The notes: generated from the sequence alone by a model not told the origin. Counted from the first letter of the stretch, positions 42,619-52,117 are shown. The stretch is 64,000 nt of DNA from Noviluteimonas caseinilytica (GCF_018406605.1 NZ_AP024545.1:1550001-1614000), one strand, 5' to 3'. Numbers and translations are program-made.

Positions 42619-43308
42619 ATGCCCCGCCACTACATCCTCGTCGACTTCGAAAACGTGCAGCCCGCGAGCCTCGGCGCGCTGAAAGCCGGCGATGCGTACA
42701 TCAAGGTATTCGCGGGCCAGCACCAGACGCGCGTCGACCTCGGGCTCGCGCAAGCACTGCAACCGTTCGGCACGCACGCCGAATACATCCAGATCACCGG
42801 CAGCGGGAAGGACGCGCTCGACTTCCACATCGCGTTCTACATCGGACGGTTGTCGGCGGAACATCCGGGCGCCACGTTCACCATCGTGTCGCGCGACACG
42901 GGCTTCGACCCGCTGGTGAAGCACACGGCGAAACTCGGCATCGCATGCAAGCGCGTCGCAACGATCCCCGGCGCGAACGTGCCGAAGCTGCCGAGTGCGA
43001 AGGCGGACGCTGCGCCGGTCGTCGCCGCCACGAAGACCGCCAAACCCGCGAAGCCCGCCAAGGCAACGAAGAAAACCACGAAAGTCGCGAAGGCTGCCCC
43101 GCATCCGCGCCTGGCGAAGGTGCTCGAACGCCTCGCCGGCATGAAGACCGCGCGCCCGGCCACGTTGAAGTCGCTGCGTTCGACGCTGAAGAGTTTCGCG
43201 CCGCCGTTCGCCGAGGACGAACTCGACGGCATCCTCGCCGCGCTGCAGGCACACGGCGCCATCGCCATCGCCGGCACCAAGGTCACCTACGCGTTGCCCG
43301 CCGCCTGA
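42619..43308 (+). CDS. NYN/PIN-like nuclease-fold protein with basic tail
   Basis: A 229 aa protein. The first 120 residues form a NYN (PIN-like) domain: YILVDFENVQPASL with two acidic residues, YIKVFAGQHQTRV, ITGSGKDALDFHIAFYIG, and FTIVSRDTGFDPLVKH. The spaced aspartates form a likely metal site for RNA cleavage. A lysine/alanine-rich linker follows (about 125-160), and the C-terminal helical region LRSTLKSFAPPFAEDELDGIL resembles a winged-helix or OST-HTH-like module. It may process RNA. The start is the ATG after GAGCTACGCC. Confidence 0.87.
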   Translation: MPRHYILVDFENVQPASLGALKAGDAYIKVFAGQHQTRVDLGLAQALQPFGTHAEYIQITGSGKDALDFHIAFYIGRLSAEHPGATFTIVSRDTGFDPLVKHTAKLGIACKRVATIPGANVPKLPSAKADAAPVVAATKTAKPAKPAKATKKTTKVAKAAPHPRLAKVLERLAGMKTARPATLKSLRSTLKSFAPPFAEDELDGILAALQAHGAIAIAGTKVTYALPAA

Positions 43309-43353
43309 GCCCGCAAAGGCGGTTTTCACGCCCGCGGCGCTAGGGTGCGCCCC

Positions 43354-43689
43354 ATGGCCGACGACCACGAGCACGAACACGAAGAACGCCGCCAGTTCCC
43401 GCGCCAGCAAGTGGTGCGGGCGATAATGGTGCGGCCCAACGGCCACCGCCACGACGCGCAGGTGCTGGACCTCTCGCTGGGCGGCGCGCGCGTGTCGCTG
43501 CCGCAGCACTGGGCACCGGTGAACGGCGCCGCGCTGCGCTTGTACTTCGAGAACGGCGACCAGCACGAATCGATCACCTTGCGCGGCCACGTCACGCGCG
43601 TGGGCCTGGACGACATGGGCGTGGAATTCGACGCCTCGCAGGAAGCGCACATCCGCGAGCTGTTTGCGTCGTTGGGGCCGAGGCAGTAG
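43354..43689 (+). CDS. PilZ-domain c-di-GMP-binding protein
   Basis: A 111 aa PilZ protein. The cyclic-di-GMP motif RxxxR is seen in RRQFPRQQVVR, and the DxSxxG motif in DLSLGGARV. The remaining strands (LRLYFENGDQH, LRGHVTRVGLDDMGVEFD) fit the six-stranded PilZ barrel. It is soluble, without an output domain, so it may modulate a partner protein such as the type IV pilus machinery or a cellulose/EPS system. It is monocistronic and starts at ATG 43354 rather than three codons upstream. Confidence 0.88.
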   Translation: MADDHEHEHEERRQFPRQQVVRAIMVRPNGHRHDAQVLDLSLGGARVSLPQHWAPVNGAALRLYFENGDQHESITLRGHVTRVGLDDMGVEFDASQEAHIRELFASLGPRQ

Positions 43690-43799
43690 CGCCGGCACAT
43701 TGCATTTCGCGAGTTTTGCAGGAATCGTCTGCTTGAGGTCGAAGTCAAGGCATATACGACGCGTCGACGAGCAGACTGCACGCCCGTCCGCCGCTTGGC

Positions 43800-44543
43800 T
43801 TGCGCGTGCCCCCATTCTCCGACTACATCGTCTTTGCCGACGAAAGCGGTGACCACGGACTGGAGCGCGTTAATCCGCAATATCCGGTCTTCGTCCTGTC
43901 GTTCTGCATCTTCCAGAAGACCCAGTACGTGGAGCGTGTGGTTCCGGCCATCCAGCGCTTCAAGTTGCGCTATTTCGGCCATGACCAGGTAGTCCTGCAC
44001 GAGCGCGACATCCGCAGGGACCTGGGCCACTTCAAGGCGCTCAAAAGGGCCGACGCGAAGGCAGCGTTCCTGGAAGAACTTACCGGCATCATGCGAGATG
44101 CGGAATTCGGGCTCGTCTGTTCGGTCATCGACAAACAGCGCCTCAAACGACGGTATGCCGCTCCACGCAACCCTTATCACGTCGCATTGGCTTTTGGCCT
44201 GGAGCGCGTGCATGGATATCTCGCGGCGCGAGGACAGTCGGCGGTGACACACGTCGTCGTCGAACGACGTGGCAAGCGGGAAGACGCCGAACTGCAAGCG
44301 GAGTTCGATCGCATTTGCGCCGGGAGCAACTTCAATGGAGCACACCTCCCGCTCAGGCTCGTTTTCGCCGGGAAGCAAGCCAACGCCACTGGCCTGCAGA
44401 TGGCCGACCTGGTGGCAAGGCCTGTCGGAATGCGTACCTTGCGGCCCACGCAAGCCAATCGCGCATTCGACGCGTTGGCAGGCAAATTCCACCGCAATCG
44501 GCGCGGTGAATCGAAGGGCTGGGGCTTGAAGGTGTTTCCGTAG
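43800..44543 (+). CDS. DUF3800 domain protein
   Basis: A 247 aa soluble protein of the DUF3800 family. The signature YIVFADESGDHGLER is present, with PVFVLSFCIF, KLRYFGHDQVVLHERDIRRDLG, and the C-terminal ANATGLQMADLVARPV. DUF3800 has an RNase H-like fold with conserved acidic residues and is frequent beside phage and defence genes, but its activity is unproven. The start is uncertain (TTG 43800 or GTG 43806). Codon use is somewhat less GC-rich than its neighbours, hinting at transfer. It is flanked by PilZ and PdeM genes. Confidence 0.85.
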   Translation: MRVPPFSDYIVFADESGDHGLERVNPQYPVFVLSFCIFQKTQYVERVVPAIQRFKLRYFGHDQVVLHERDIRRDLGHFKALKRADAKAAFLEELTGIMRDAEFGLVCSVIDKQRLKRRYAAPRNPYHVALAFGLERVHGYLAARGQSAVTHVVVERRGKREDAELQAEFDRICAGSNFNGAHLPLRLVFAGKQANATGLQMADLVARPVGMRTLRPTQANRAFDALAGKFHRNRRGESKGWGLKVFP

Positions 44544-44662
44544 ATAACAAAAGGCCCCGACGCGCGCGCCAGGGCCAGTTGCCGACCGAGAATCCCCAGT
44601 CCGGCGCGGAAATTAGCGCGATCGGCCCACAGGATCAAGAGCGAATTGTCGCGCAGATCGAA

Positions 44663-45301
44663 TCATGTCACCCGCAGCAACGAGTCGTGGATGCACGCCA
44701 CCAGCGACTCCCCTGTCGCAACCCTCGGCGTGCGCCCACCCGTGAATGCCGAGAACGCGGGCAGCACCAACGTCCGCGCCTGCAACCAGAACGCAGGCCA
44801 TCGCCCCGGCAAGCCTTCCACTTTCAATGTCGGATGCAAATGCCCGCACAGCACGTGCCCGGGCGCATGCGGATCTGGTGCGTGCCGCAACGACAAGGCG
44901 CCGTCTTCGACCGCGTCGCCCAGCAATTGCAAATCGAGGCCCGCGCGCGCCAACGCGCGGTCGTGGTTGCCGGCAAGCACGCCGAATTCCAGCGCGGGCC
45001 AGGCATCGCGGAACGCCTCCCACCCGCGGCGCCATTGCGGCGAATCGATCGCGCCATGGAGGAAGTCGCCCAGCACCCACACGCTGCGCGCCTGCGTGGC
45101 GTCGACGAGCGCCGCGATGCGTCCTAGGTCGTGCTGCGTGCCGCCACTTGGCATCGCGATGCCGGCCTGGCGGAAGATGTCGGCCTTGCCCAGGTGCAGG
45201 TCGGCGAGATAGAGGCGTTCGCGCGCGGGGCGATACACCGCGCGGTCGGCGAGCAGCAGGAGGGTTTCGCCTGCGACATCGAGGGCCATCGACTCAGCCA
45301 T
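44663..45301 (-). CDS. pdeM: Ligase-associated DNA repair endonuclease PdeM
   Basis: A 212 aa calcineurin-like phosphoesterase and the last gene of the repair operon. The metal-site motifs are LADLHLGKADIF, VLGDFLHG, LAGNHDRAL and LCGHLHPTL. In the ligase-associated repair systems PdeM is proposed to trim or nick damaged DNA ends. The start overlaps the helicase stop by eight bases. The length fits the family. Confidence 0.92.
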   Translation of the reverse strand: MAESMALDVAGETLLLLADRAVYRPARERLYLADLHLGKADIFRQAGIAMPSGGTQHDLGRIAALVDATQARSVWVLGDFLHGAIDSPQWRRGWEAFRDAWPALEFGVLAGNHDRALARAGLDLQLLGDAVEDGALSLRHAPDPHAPGHVLCGHLHPTLKVEGLPGRWPAFWLQARTLVLPAFSAFTGGRTPRVATGESLVACIHDSLLRVT

Positions 45302-47789
45302 GGCGTTTTTCCAGTTGCTCCGCCACGCGGGCGACGCGGGCGCGCCAGTCCTCCGTGCTCAGGTGTGCGCGCTGGCTTTCGGCCCACAGCGGGAACGATA
45401 GCGGCGTCAGCGACTTCGGGCGATGCAGCGCCACCGGCCGCCGCGCGCAATCGGCGAGCACGTGTGCCAGGTGCACGACGTCCAGTTGCTGCGCGAACAC
45501 TTCGCGTTGCGCCTGCGCAAGCAGCAGGTGATCGGGGTCGTGCCGCGCGAGCACGTCGTAGAGCAAGCCACTCGATGCCTGCAACTGCCGCAGCGAGCGC
45601 GGCGCACGCCCCGGCAGCGATGGCGGCAGCAAGCCGGACACGCGCGCGATCTCGCGAAACTGGCGGCGCGCGAGCTCCGTGAGGTTGAAGCTGTCGGTGA
45701 GGTCTTCCACGAGCGCGTCGGGTTGCAGCAATGCATGGATCAGCGCGGCGTCGACGTCCGCGTCGGCCTGCACGGACAACACCAGGCCGTAGTCGTTGGC
45801 CGTGAACGAAAACGAGTTCGGCGCGCGCCGGCCCCAGCGCAATGCGAGCAGCGCGGCGAGGCCTTCATGCACGGCGCGCCCCGCGAACGGATACAGGAAC
45901 AGGTGCTTGCCGTCGCGCGCCCGCACCCATTCCGCCAGCAGGTGATCCGGGCCGGGCAGGGCGGACAACGCGTGTTGCAGGCGCAGCAGCGGCGCGAGGG
46001 CGCGCACTTCGGGGGCGTCGCTTTCACCGGCCGCCACGCGCGCGAACACGCGCTCCACCTCGCGCCCCAATTCCCCCGACAACGGCATGCGGCCGCCCTG
46101 CCACTTCGGCACCATGCCGTCGGCACGCTTCGCCATGCGCACCTGCGCGGTCATTTCGTGCAGGCGCACGAGTTCGAGCGTGCGCCCCGCGAACTGGAAG
46201 CGATCGCCCGGCCGCAGCCTGCCGATGAAGTTTTCCTCCACCGAGCCCAGGGCGCCGCCGCGCAGGAACTTCACCGCCACGCTCCCATCGCTGGTGATCG
46301 TGCCGATGGACAAACGATGGCGGAACGCGACCTTGCGGTCCTCGACGATGTAACGCCCGTCGTCGCCGCGCACCACGCGCCGATAGTCGGGGTAGTGCGC
46401 GAGCGCGCTGCCGCCCTGCACAATGAACTCGATGACGGCTGACCACGTGCGCGGATCGAGTTCGGCGAACGCATGCGTGCCGCGGACTTCGTCGTACAGC
46501 GCGTCGGCATGGAAGCCGCCCCCCAACGCCAGCGTCACGCAATGCTGCGCGAGGACGTCGAGCGACAGGCGCGGCGGCGTGCGCGGCTCGATGCGGCCGT
46601 GGGCGAGCGCATCGCGCGCCGCGGCGTACTCCATCAGTTCCAGCGCATGCGTCGGCACGCACACGACGTGCGCCGGTTCGCCCGGGCGATGGCGCGCGCG
46701 CCCCGCGCGTTGCAGCAGGCGCGCCATGCCTTTCGGGCTGCCGAGTTGCAGCACCTGGTCGACGGCCGGGAAATCCACGCCGAGATCGAGGCTCGACGTC
46801 GCGACCACGCAACGCACCGTGCCTTCGCGCAACCCCTGTTCGGCGGCGCTGCGCAACTTCGGGTCCAGCGAGCCGTGATGCAGCGCCAGCGTGCCCTGGT
46901 CCTCGGGCCACACCGCGGACAATGCGCGATGCCACAGCTCGGCTTGCGAACGCGTGTTGGTGAACAGCAGGCTCGTGCGTTGCGACAGCAGGCGGTCGAT
47001 GACGCGCGAGAGTTGCACGAGGCCCAGGTGACCGGCCCACGGGAAGCGTTCGCCCGCGTCCGGCAGCAAGGTTTCGAGCGTCAACGCGCGCGGCGGCAAT
47101 CCGGAGACCAGCGCGGCATCCGGCGCGTGCGGCAGCAACACATCGCGCGCTTCCCCGAGGTTGCCCAGCGTCGCCGACAAGCCCCACGTGCGCAGCGACG
47201 GCGCAAGCGCACGCAGGCGCGCCAAGGCCAGCTGCAACAACACGCCCCGCTTGTTGCCGAGCAACTCGTGCCACTCGTCGACGACCACGGTGCGCAGGCC
47301 GGCGAACTGCGCCGCGGTCTCCGGATACGACAGCAGCAACGCCAACGATTCCGGTGTCGTCACCAGGGCATCCAGTTGCCCCGCGCGCGCCAGGCGCTTG
47401 TCGCGCGCGCTCGCATCGCCGGTGCGCAGGCCGATGCGCCAATCCAGGCCCAGCGCATCGACCGGCTCGCGCAACGCGCGCACCGTGTCGGTCGCCAGCG
47501 CGCGCAGCGGCGTGATCCACAGCAGGCGCAACGTACGCGGCGCGTTCTTCTTGCGCTTCACCGGTCCGTCGGCGCGCGCGGTCTCCAGTACATCCAGCAA
47601 CGGACCGCCGAAGGCCGCAAGCGTCTTCCCGCTCCCTGTCGGCGTGTGCAGCAACCCCGATTCCCCGGCGAGCCACCGCGCCCACACCTCGCGCTGGAAC
47701 GGCAGCGCACGCCATCCCTGCGCATCGAACCACGCCTTCAACGGCGCCATGCGGCGCGGCGTGACGTCCGGTCGCCGCGCGGCCGTCAC
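45294..47789 (-). CDS. Ligase-associated Lhr-type DEXH helicase
   Basis: An 831 aa superfamily 2 helicase of the Lhr group associated with ATP-dependent ligase operons. Walker A is TPTGSGKT (K55), motif II is VVVDEWHE, motif III LSATLGN, and the motif V and VI segments are ATSSLDLGVDFPAVD and LQRAGRARHRPGEPAH. The C-terminal part contains the Lhr winged-helix and DUF4556-like regions. The start is taken as GTG 47789, whose GTGA overlaps the ligase stop; a downstream ATG at 47750 is an alternative. It unwinds or remodels damaged DNA for the other three proteins. Confidence 0.93.
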   Translation of the reverse strand: MTAARRPDVTPRRMAPLKAWFDAQGWRALPFQREVWARWLAGESGLLHTPTGSGKTLAAFGGPLLDVLETARADGPVKRKKNAPRTLRLLWITPLRALATDTVRALREPVDALGLDWRIGLRTGDASARDKRLARAGQLDALVTTPESLALLLSYPETAAQFAGLRTVVVDEWHELLGNKRGVLLQLALARLRALAPSLRTWGLSATLGNLGEARDVLLPHAPDAALVSGLPPRALTLETLLPDAGERFPWAGHLGLVQLSRVIDRLLSQRTSLLFTNTRSQAELWHRALSAVWPEDQGTLALHHGSLDPKLRSAAEQGLREGTVRCVVATSSLDLGVDFPAVDQVLQLGSPKGMARLLQRAGRARHRPGEPAHVVCVPTHALELMEYAAARDALAHGRIEPRTPPRLSLDVLAQHCVTLALGGGFHADALYDEVRGTHAFAELDPRTWSAVIEFIVQGGSALAHYPDYRRVVRGDDGRYIVEDRKVAFRHRLSIGTITSDGSVAVKFLRGGALGSVEENFIGRLRPGDRFQFAGRTLELVRLHEMTAQVRMAKRADGMVPKWQGGRMPLSGELGREVERVFARVAAGESDAPEVRALAPLLRLQHALSALPGPDHLLAEWVRARDGKHLFLYPFAGRAVHEGLAALLALRWGRRAPNSFSFTANDYGLVLSVQADADVDAALIHALLQPDALVEDLTDSFNLTELARRQFREIARVSGLLPPSLPGRAPRSLRQLQASSGLLYDVLARHDPDHLLLAQAQREVFAQQLDVVHLAHVLADCARRPVALHRPKSLTPLSFPLWAESQRAHLSTEDWRARVARVAEQLEKRHG

Positions 47790-49390
47790 CGGGCGAGCGT
47801 CCGCAACGTGTCGAGGCGATCCGCTTCCGCTGCAGGCTTGTCGTGCCGCCACCGCAGGATGCGCGGGAAACGCACCGCTATGCCGGACTTGTGGCGCGTC
47901 GAACGATTCACCGCTTCGAAGCCCAGCTCGAACACGTGCAGCGGCGTCACCGACCGCACGGGCCCGAAGCGCTCGAGCGTGTTCGCGCGGATCCAGCGAT
48001 CCAGTTGCAGGATTTCCTTGTCGTCGAGCCCCGAGTACGCCTTGGCGACGGGCACCAGCGCATCGCCGTCCCACAGCCCGAACGTGTAATCGGTGTAGAG
48101 CGCGCTGCGCCGGCCATGTCCCGACTGCGCATACAGCAGCACGGCGTCGATCGTGAGCGGCGCGATCTTCCACTTCCACCAGTCGCCGCGCTTGCGGCCC
48201 ACCTGGTAGGGCGAAGCGAGGCGCTTCAGCATCAGGCCTTCAACGCCGCGCTCGCGCGCGTCGTCGCGCAGGCGCGCGGCCTCGGCCCAGTCCGGCGTCG
48301 CGACGCGCGGCGACAACACCATGCGCGGATCGGCGTGGGAGGCGAGCAAGGCTTCCAGCATCGCGCGTCGCTCCGCGAGCGGCCGTTCGCGCAGGTCTTC
48401 GCCATCGCGTTCGAGCAAGTCGTACACCAGCACCCGCGCCGGCGTATCGGCGAGGATCTTCGGCCCCGGCTTGCGCCGCTGGATGCGTGTCTGCAGCGCG
48501 GTGAACGGCAGCGGCGCATCGCCTTCGCGCCAGCCGAGCAGCTCGCCATCGAGGACCGCATCGCCGGGGAGCGAGGCGAGCGCGTGTTCGATCTCCGGGA
48601 AACGCCCATCCAGGCGCTCCTCGCCGCGCGACCACAACGCGATGTCGCTGCCGCGGCGGATCAGCTGCACGCGGATGCCGTCCCACTTCCATTCGAGCAA
48701 CCAATCCTCGATCGGCCCGAGCGTGTCGGGCTCGGCCTCCAGCGGCGAGGCGAGGAAGAACGGATACGGTTGCGCGCGATCGCCGGGCAGTTCGCCGGGC
48801 GTAAGCAGGTCGCGCAGGAAGGCAGGCGAGGGCGCCCAGGTACCCAGCATGCGCTGTGCGATGCGCGCGATATCCACGCCGCTCAATTCGGCCAGCGCCT
48901 GTTGCACGAGGCGCTGCGAGACACCGACGCGCAACGCCCCCGTCAGCAGCTTGTTGAAGGCGAGCCGTTCGTCGAACGCGAGCGTCGACCACGCCGATGT
49001 CACCAGTGCGCGCCGGGTCGCTTCGTCCTGGCCCGCGACGCCGAGCAAGCGTTGTTCGATCCACACGTGCAGCGGCGTGTCGTCCTGCAACGACGGCGGG
49101 GGATCGTCCAGCAACAACGTCAGCGTTTCGGCGAGATCGCCCACATGGTGGTAACTTTTTTCCACCAGCCACGCCGGATTGCCGCTCGCACTGGCGACCC
49201 AGTCGCGCAGTTCGTTCGTGCCCGCGATCTTCGCGCGCGCCCCGCCGATCTTGCCGCCGGCCAGCAACCACAAGGCCCACGCGGCGTCCTGCGGCGGCGC
49301 ATCGCGGAAGTAATCCACCAGCGCCGCGCGCTTGTCGCCGGTCGCGGTGCTGCGATCCAGGCGCCGGTACAGGGCCGCGAAGCGGCGCAT
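47786..49390 (-). CDS. ATP-dependent DNA ligase, ligase-associated repair type
   Basis: A 534 aa ligase that seals nicks using ATP. The adenylated lysine K235 lies in EWKWDGIRVQ, with downstream motifs RFPEIEH, DAVLDGELLGW, RVLVYDLLE, EGLMLKR and KWKIAPLT. An N-terminal domain (about 1-200) resembles the LigB/ligase I DNA-binding region, and a C-terminal OB fold follows. It is distinct from the NAD-dependent housekeeping ligase LigA. The ATG overlaps the exonuclease stop (ATGA), and the stop overlaps the helicase GTG. Confidence 0.95.
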   Translation of the reverse strand: MRRFAALYRRLDRSTATGDKRAALVDYFRDAPPQDAAWALWLLAGGKIGGARAKIAGTNELRDWVASASGNPAWLVEKSYHHVGDLAETLTLLLDDPPPSLQDDTPLHVWIEQRLLGVAGQDEATRRALVTSAWSTLAFDERLAFNKLLTGALRVGVSQRLVQQALAELSGVDIARIAQRMLGTWAPSPAFLRDLLTPGELPGDRAQPYPFFLASPLEAEPDTLGPIEDWLLEWKWDGIRVQLIRRGSDIALWSRGEERLDGRFPEIEHALASLPGDAVLDGELLGWREGDAPLPFTALQTRIQRRKPGPKILADTPARVLVYDLLERDGEDLRERPLAERRAMLEALLASHADPRMVLSPRVATPDWAEAARLRDDARERGVEGLMLKRLASPYQVGRKRGDWWKWKIAPLTIDAVLLYAQSGHGRRSALYTDYTFGLWDGDALVPVAKAYSGLDDKEILQLDRWIRANTLERFGPVRSVTPLHVFELGFEAVNRSTRHKSGIAVRFPRILRWRHDKPAAEADRLDTLRTLAR

Positions 49391-50391
49391 CAGTCTTCGC
49401 CACCGAACTGCGTATCGAACACACCGGTGGCGATGCCGGCTTCGTTCAGCGCGCGCACGATCGCATCGGTGTTGCCATGCGTGGCGATCACGCGGCTGGC
49501 GCCGGTATCCCGGATCGTGCGCAGCAAGTCGGGCCAGTCGGCGTGGTCGGAGACGACGAAGCCGCGATCGTGGTTGCGTCGCCGCCGGTTGCCGCGCAAC
49601 CGCATCCAGCCCGACGCGAACCCGGTCTGTGCGTGCTTGAAGCGTCGCATCCATGCACTGCCCGCGGCGGACGGCGGTGCGAGCACCAGTTCGCCTGCGA
49701 AGTCCGCACCTCGTTGTTCGTCCGACACCAGCCGCGTCTCGAGCAACGGGATCCCGCATTCGCGATACACCTGCACGCCCGCCGCGATCGCACCATGCAG
49801 CCACGCCGGCCGATCGGTGAACGCCATCAGTTCCGCGAGCACGCGCTGCGCCTTGCCCAGCGCGTAGCAGAACAACACCGCCGCCTCGCCGCGTTCTGCG
49901 CATTCCTCGCGCCATTCGACGATCTCGCGCGCGACGTCCGGCGTGTGCGGCCAGCGATACACCGGCAACCCGAACGTCGCTTCGGTGATGAACGTGTCGC
50001 ACGGCACCACTTCGAACGGCGCGCACGTCGGATCCGGCTGGCGCTTGTAGTCGCCCGACGCCACCCAGGTTTCGCCGTCGACCTCGATGCGCACCTGCGC
50101 CGACCCGAGCACGTGGCCCGCCGAATGGAAGGACACGCGCGCATCGTCGAGCACGAACGTTTCGCCGTATTCGTGCGCATCGATGCGCTCGTCGCCCAGG
50201 CGCCAGCGCAGGATCGGCAGGCCGGCGGCGGTGGCGTGGTACTCGCCCATGCCGCCGCGCGCGTGGTCGCCGTGGCCGTGCGTGATGACGGCGCGCGGCA
50301 CCGGCCGCCAAGGGTCGATGTGGAAGCGGCCGGCCGGGCAGTACAGGCCTTCCGGGCGCATGACGACGAGGTCGCGGGTGGGGTGGGGCAT
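49390..50391 (-). CDS. Ligase-associated metallo-beta-lactamase-fold exonuclease
   Basis: A 333 aa enzyme of the beta-CASP/SNM1-like group, first gene of the repair operon. The zinc motif HGHGDH (H38-H43) is intact, followed by FHSAGHVLGSAQV, WVASGDYKRQPDP, TFITEATFGLP, and the beta-CASP histidine region VVSDHADWPD and VIATHGNTDA. It is thought to process DNA ends before ligation. The ATG 50391 is chosen by the family length. The downstream gene order is exonuclease, ligase, helicase, PdeM, with overlapping stops, so all four form one unit. Confidence 0.92.
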   Translation of the reverse strand: MPHPTRDLVVMRPEGLYCPAGRFHIDPWRPVPRAVITHGHGDHARGGMGEYHATAAGLPILRWRLGDERIDAHEYGETFVLDDARVSFHSAGHVLGSAQVRIEVDGETWVASGDYKRQPDPTCAPFEVVPCDTFITEATFGLPVYRWPHTPDVAREIVEWREECAERGEAAVLFCYALGKAQRVLAELMAFTDRPAWLHGAIAAGVQVYRECGIPLLETRLVSDEQRGADFAGELVLAPPSAAGSAWMRRFKHAQTGFASGWMRLRGNRRRRNHDRGFVVSDHADWPDLLRTIRDTGASRVIATHGNTDAIVRALNEAGIATGVFDTQFGGED

Positions 50392-50473
50392 CGCCGCAGT
50401 GTCCGGGGCGGGCGGTGTGCCGGGCGTCAGTACGCGCTCGACGCGAGGCCCGCGCCTGCCTATGCTCGGCGGC

Positions 50474-50866
50474 ATGCACAAGGACGATGACTACGCATTG
50501 GACCTGCGGCGCCAGGGCGACGGCCTCCGGGCGACGGTCGCCGGCAAGCGCACGCTGGCCAACACGATCGCCTACTGGACCAGCATCGTGGCGGAAGTCG
50601 CGAAGCACAGACCCAAGTGGCTGTTCGTGTGCGACCGGCTGCAGGGCCACGAACTGGCGATCGACGAGTGGCGCAGCCTCGTCGAACGCATGACGGGCCA
50701 GGGCCTGGAAGGCATCCGCATCGCGCACGTCAAGCCGAGCGGCATGGATCACCTGGAGTATTGCGAAATCTTCGCGCGCGAAGCGGGCATCGATGCGCGC
50801 GCATTCGCCGACACCGGCGTCGCCGAACGCTGGCTGCGGTACGGGGTGGACGACAACGTCGCCTGA
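50474..50866 (+). CDS. Hypothetical protein, 130 aa
   Basis: Soluble protein starting MHKDDDYALDLRRQGDGLRA, with WTSIVAEVAKHRPKWLFVCDRLQGH, LVERMTGQGLEGIRIAHVK and FAREAGIDARAFADTGVAERWL. The order suggests a SpoIIAA/STAS-like fold, but no family is certain. An ATG four codons upstream (50462) could also serve. It is divergent from the repair operon and precedes the secreted protein gene by eleven bases, so both are probably co-transcribed. Confidence 0.65.
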   Translation: MHKDDDYALDLRRQGDGLRATVAGKRTLANTIAYWTSIVAEVAKHRPKWLFVCDRLQGHELAIDEWRSLVERMTGQGLEGIRIAHVKPSGMDHLEYCEIFAREAGIDARAFADTGVAERWLRYGVDDNVA

Positions 50867-50877
50867 GGAGGGCTTCG

Positions 50878-51348
50878 ATGCGCATCGCACTCGTTGTGTT
50901 GTGGTTCGTCGCAACCGCCGCTGCGGCCGCACCGCCGCAATCCAGCGCGAAGGCCACGTTGCTGTCCGGTCCCTGGACCGGGCATTCGACCTGCGTGGAC
51001 AAGGTGCGCCATCCCGCGTGCAAGGATGAAACGATCGTGTATCGCTTCGTGCGCAGCGCGCCGCACGTCGCGATCCTCTACGCCGACAAGATCCTCGCGG
51101 GCAAGCGCGAACCGATGGGCGCGCTGCGCATGCAGCTCGGTGCGGACGATCGCAGTGCGGGCGCGCATTTCACGTGGGGACGCGGCACCGGCACCTGGGC
51201 GTACACGATGACGGCGGACACCACGCTCACCGGCACGCTGAAGGACGATCCGGGCGGGGCGCTCGCGCGCAACGTCGACGCGCACCGCGTCGACGACAAG
51301 GCGCTGCCCGCCGCGCCGCCATTGGCGGACTACGGCGAGCCGCACTGA
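50878..51348 (+). CDS. Secreted hypothetical protein, 156 aa
   Basis: A signal peptide (about 1-18, ending AAAAA) is followed by a beta-rich mature part: LLSGPWTGHSTCVDKVRHPACKDETIVYRF, VAILYADKILAG, FTWGRGTGTWAYTMTADTTLTGTL. Two cysteines may form a disulphide. This looks like a lipocalin-like small periplasmic protein, but the family is not identified. A GAGGAGG site precedes the ATG. It is convergent with the next gene, the stops being one base apart. Confidence 0.68.
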   Translation: MRIALVVLWFVATAAAAAPPQSSAKATLLSGPWTGHSTCVDKVRHPACKDETIVYRFVRSAPHVAILYADKILAGKREPMGALRMQLGADDRSAGAHFTWGRGTGTWAYTMTADTTLTGTLKDDPGGALARNVDAHRVDDKALPAAPPLADYGEPH

Positions 51349-51349
51349 G

Positions 51350-52117
51350 TCACGTGGCGGCGTCGGCCACCACGCCGCCGCGCCACTTCATCCGCAACCA
51401 GATCGTCTGCGCGATCAGCACGATCGCGAGCAGCAACGCGATCCATGCCGCCGTGCTCGCGCCCGGCAGGTCCCAGCCCGATTGCTTCACGTACACGGCC
51501 ACCAGGCCCCACGCCGCGGCGCCCGCGTAGTCCACGTTGCCGCGCATGCGCGCATTCGCCCACAACAGCAACGCAGCCAGGCCGACGAAGAGCGCGATGC
51601 TCCACGGCAGCATGTGCGTCGTCGGCAGCCAGCCGTACGCGACGATGGTCTGCGCGAGATCCAGGAACGCCGCGACCGACAGCCAGCCCGCGTGCAACGA
51701 CACCGGCGTCCACGCCCACAACCACTGGCGCGGCAGGCGGGTGGCGTCGTCGGTCAGCACGATCGCCGCGCGCAGCAGGCAGACGAGCGCCGCGATGATC
51801 ACGACCAGGCACACGCCGAAGTGGCCCATCGAGAACAGCGGCATCCAGACCGCGGTCAACGCGAAGCCCGCCGCGGTCAACGGTGCGATGCGATCGAGCG
51901 TGGCATCGCCGCGGCGTTCGCCGGTGGCCTGCCAGATCCCGTAGAGCACATCGAGGAGGAAGATCACGCCCCAGATCGCGAAGGCGAAACCTGCGGCGAC
52001 GACCAGCGTGGGGTATTGCCCCGAGATCGCCCCGTTGTCGGGCCCGAACGCCCCGCGTTGCGAGAAGAACGCGACGATCGGCATCGCGAGCGACAGCAGC
52101 AGGACCAGCAGGCGCAT
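51350..52117 (-). CDS. TspO/MBR-like tryptophan-rich membrane protein
   Basis: A 255 aa inner-membrane protein with about seven helices. The segment YPTLVVAAGFAFAIWGVIFLLDVLYGIW and further Trp-rich helices (LWAWTPVSLHAGWLSVA, YGWLPTTHMLPWSIAL) resemble the extended tryptophan-rich sensory proteins related to TspO/MBR, which bind tetrapyrroles or other lipophilic ligands. The similarity is to the family style, not a strict motif. ATG 52117 is chosen to begin directly with the first helix. It is monocistronic. Confidence 0.7.
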   Translation of the reverse strand: MRLLVLLLSLAMPIVAFFSQRGAFGPDNGAISGQYPTLVVAAGFAFAIWGVIFLLDVLYGIWQATGERRGDATLDRIAPLTAAGFALTAVWMPLFSMGHFGVCLVVIIAALVCLLRAAIVLTDDATRLPRQWLWAWTPVSLHAGWLSVAAFLDLAQTIVAYGWLPTTHMLPWSIALFVGLAALLLWANARMRGNVDYAGAAAWGLVAVYVKQSGWDLPGASTAAWIALLLAIVLIAQTIWLRMKWRGGVVADAAT

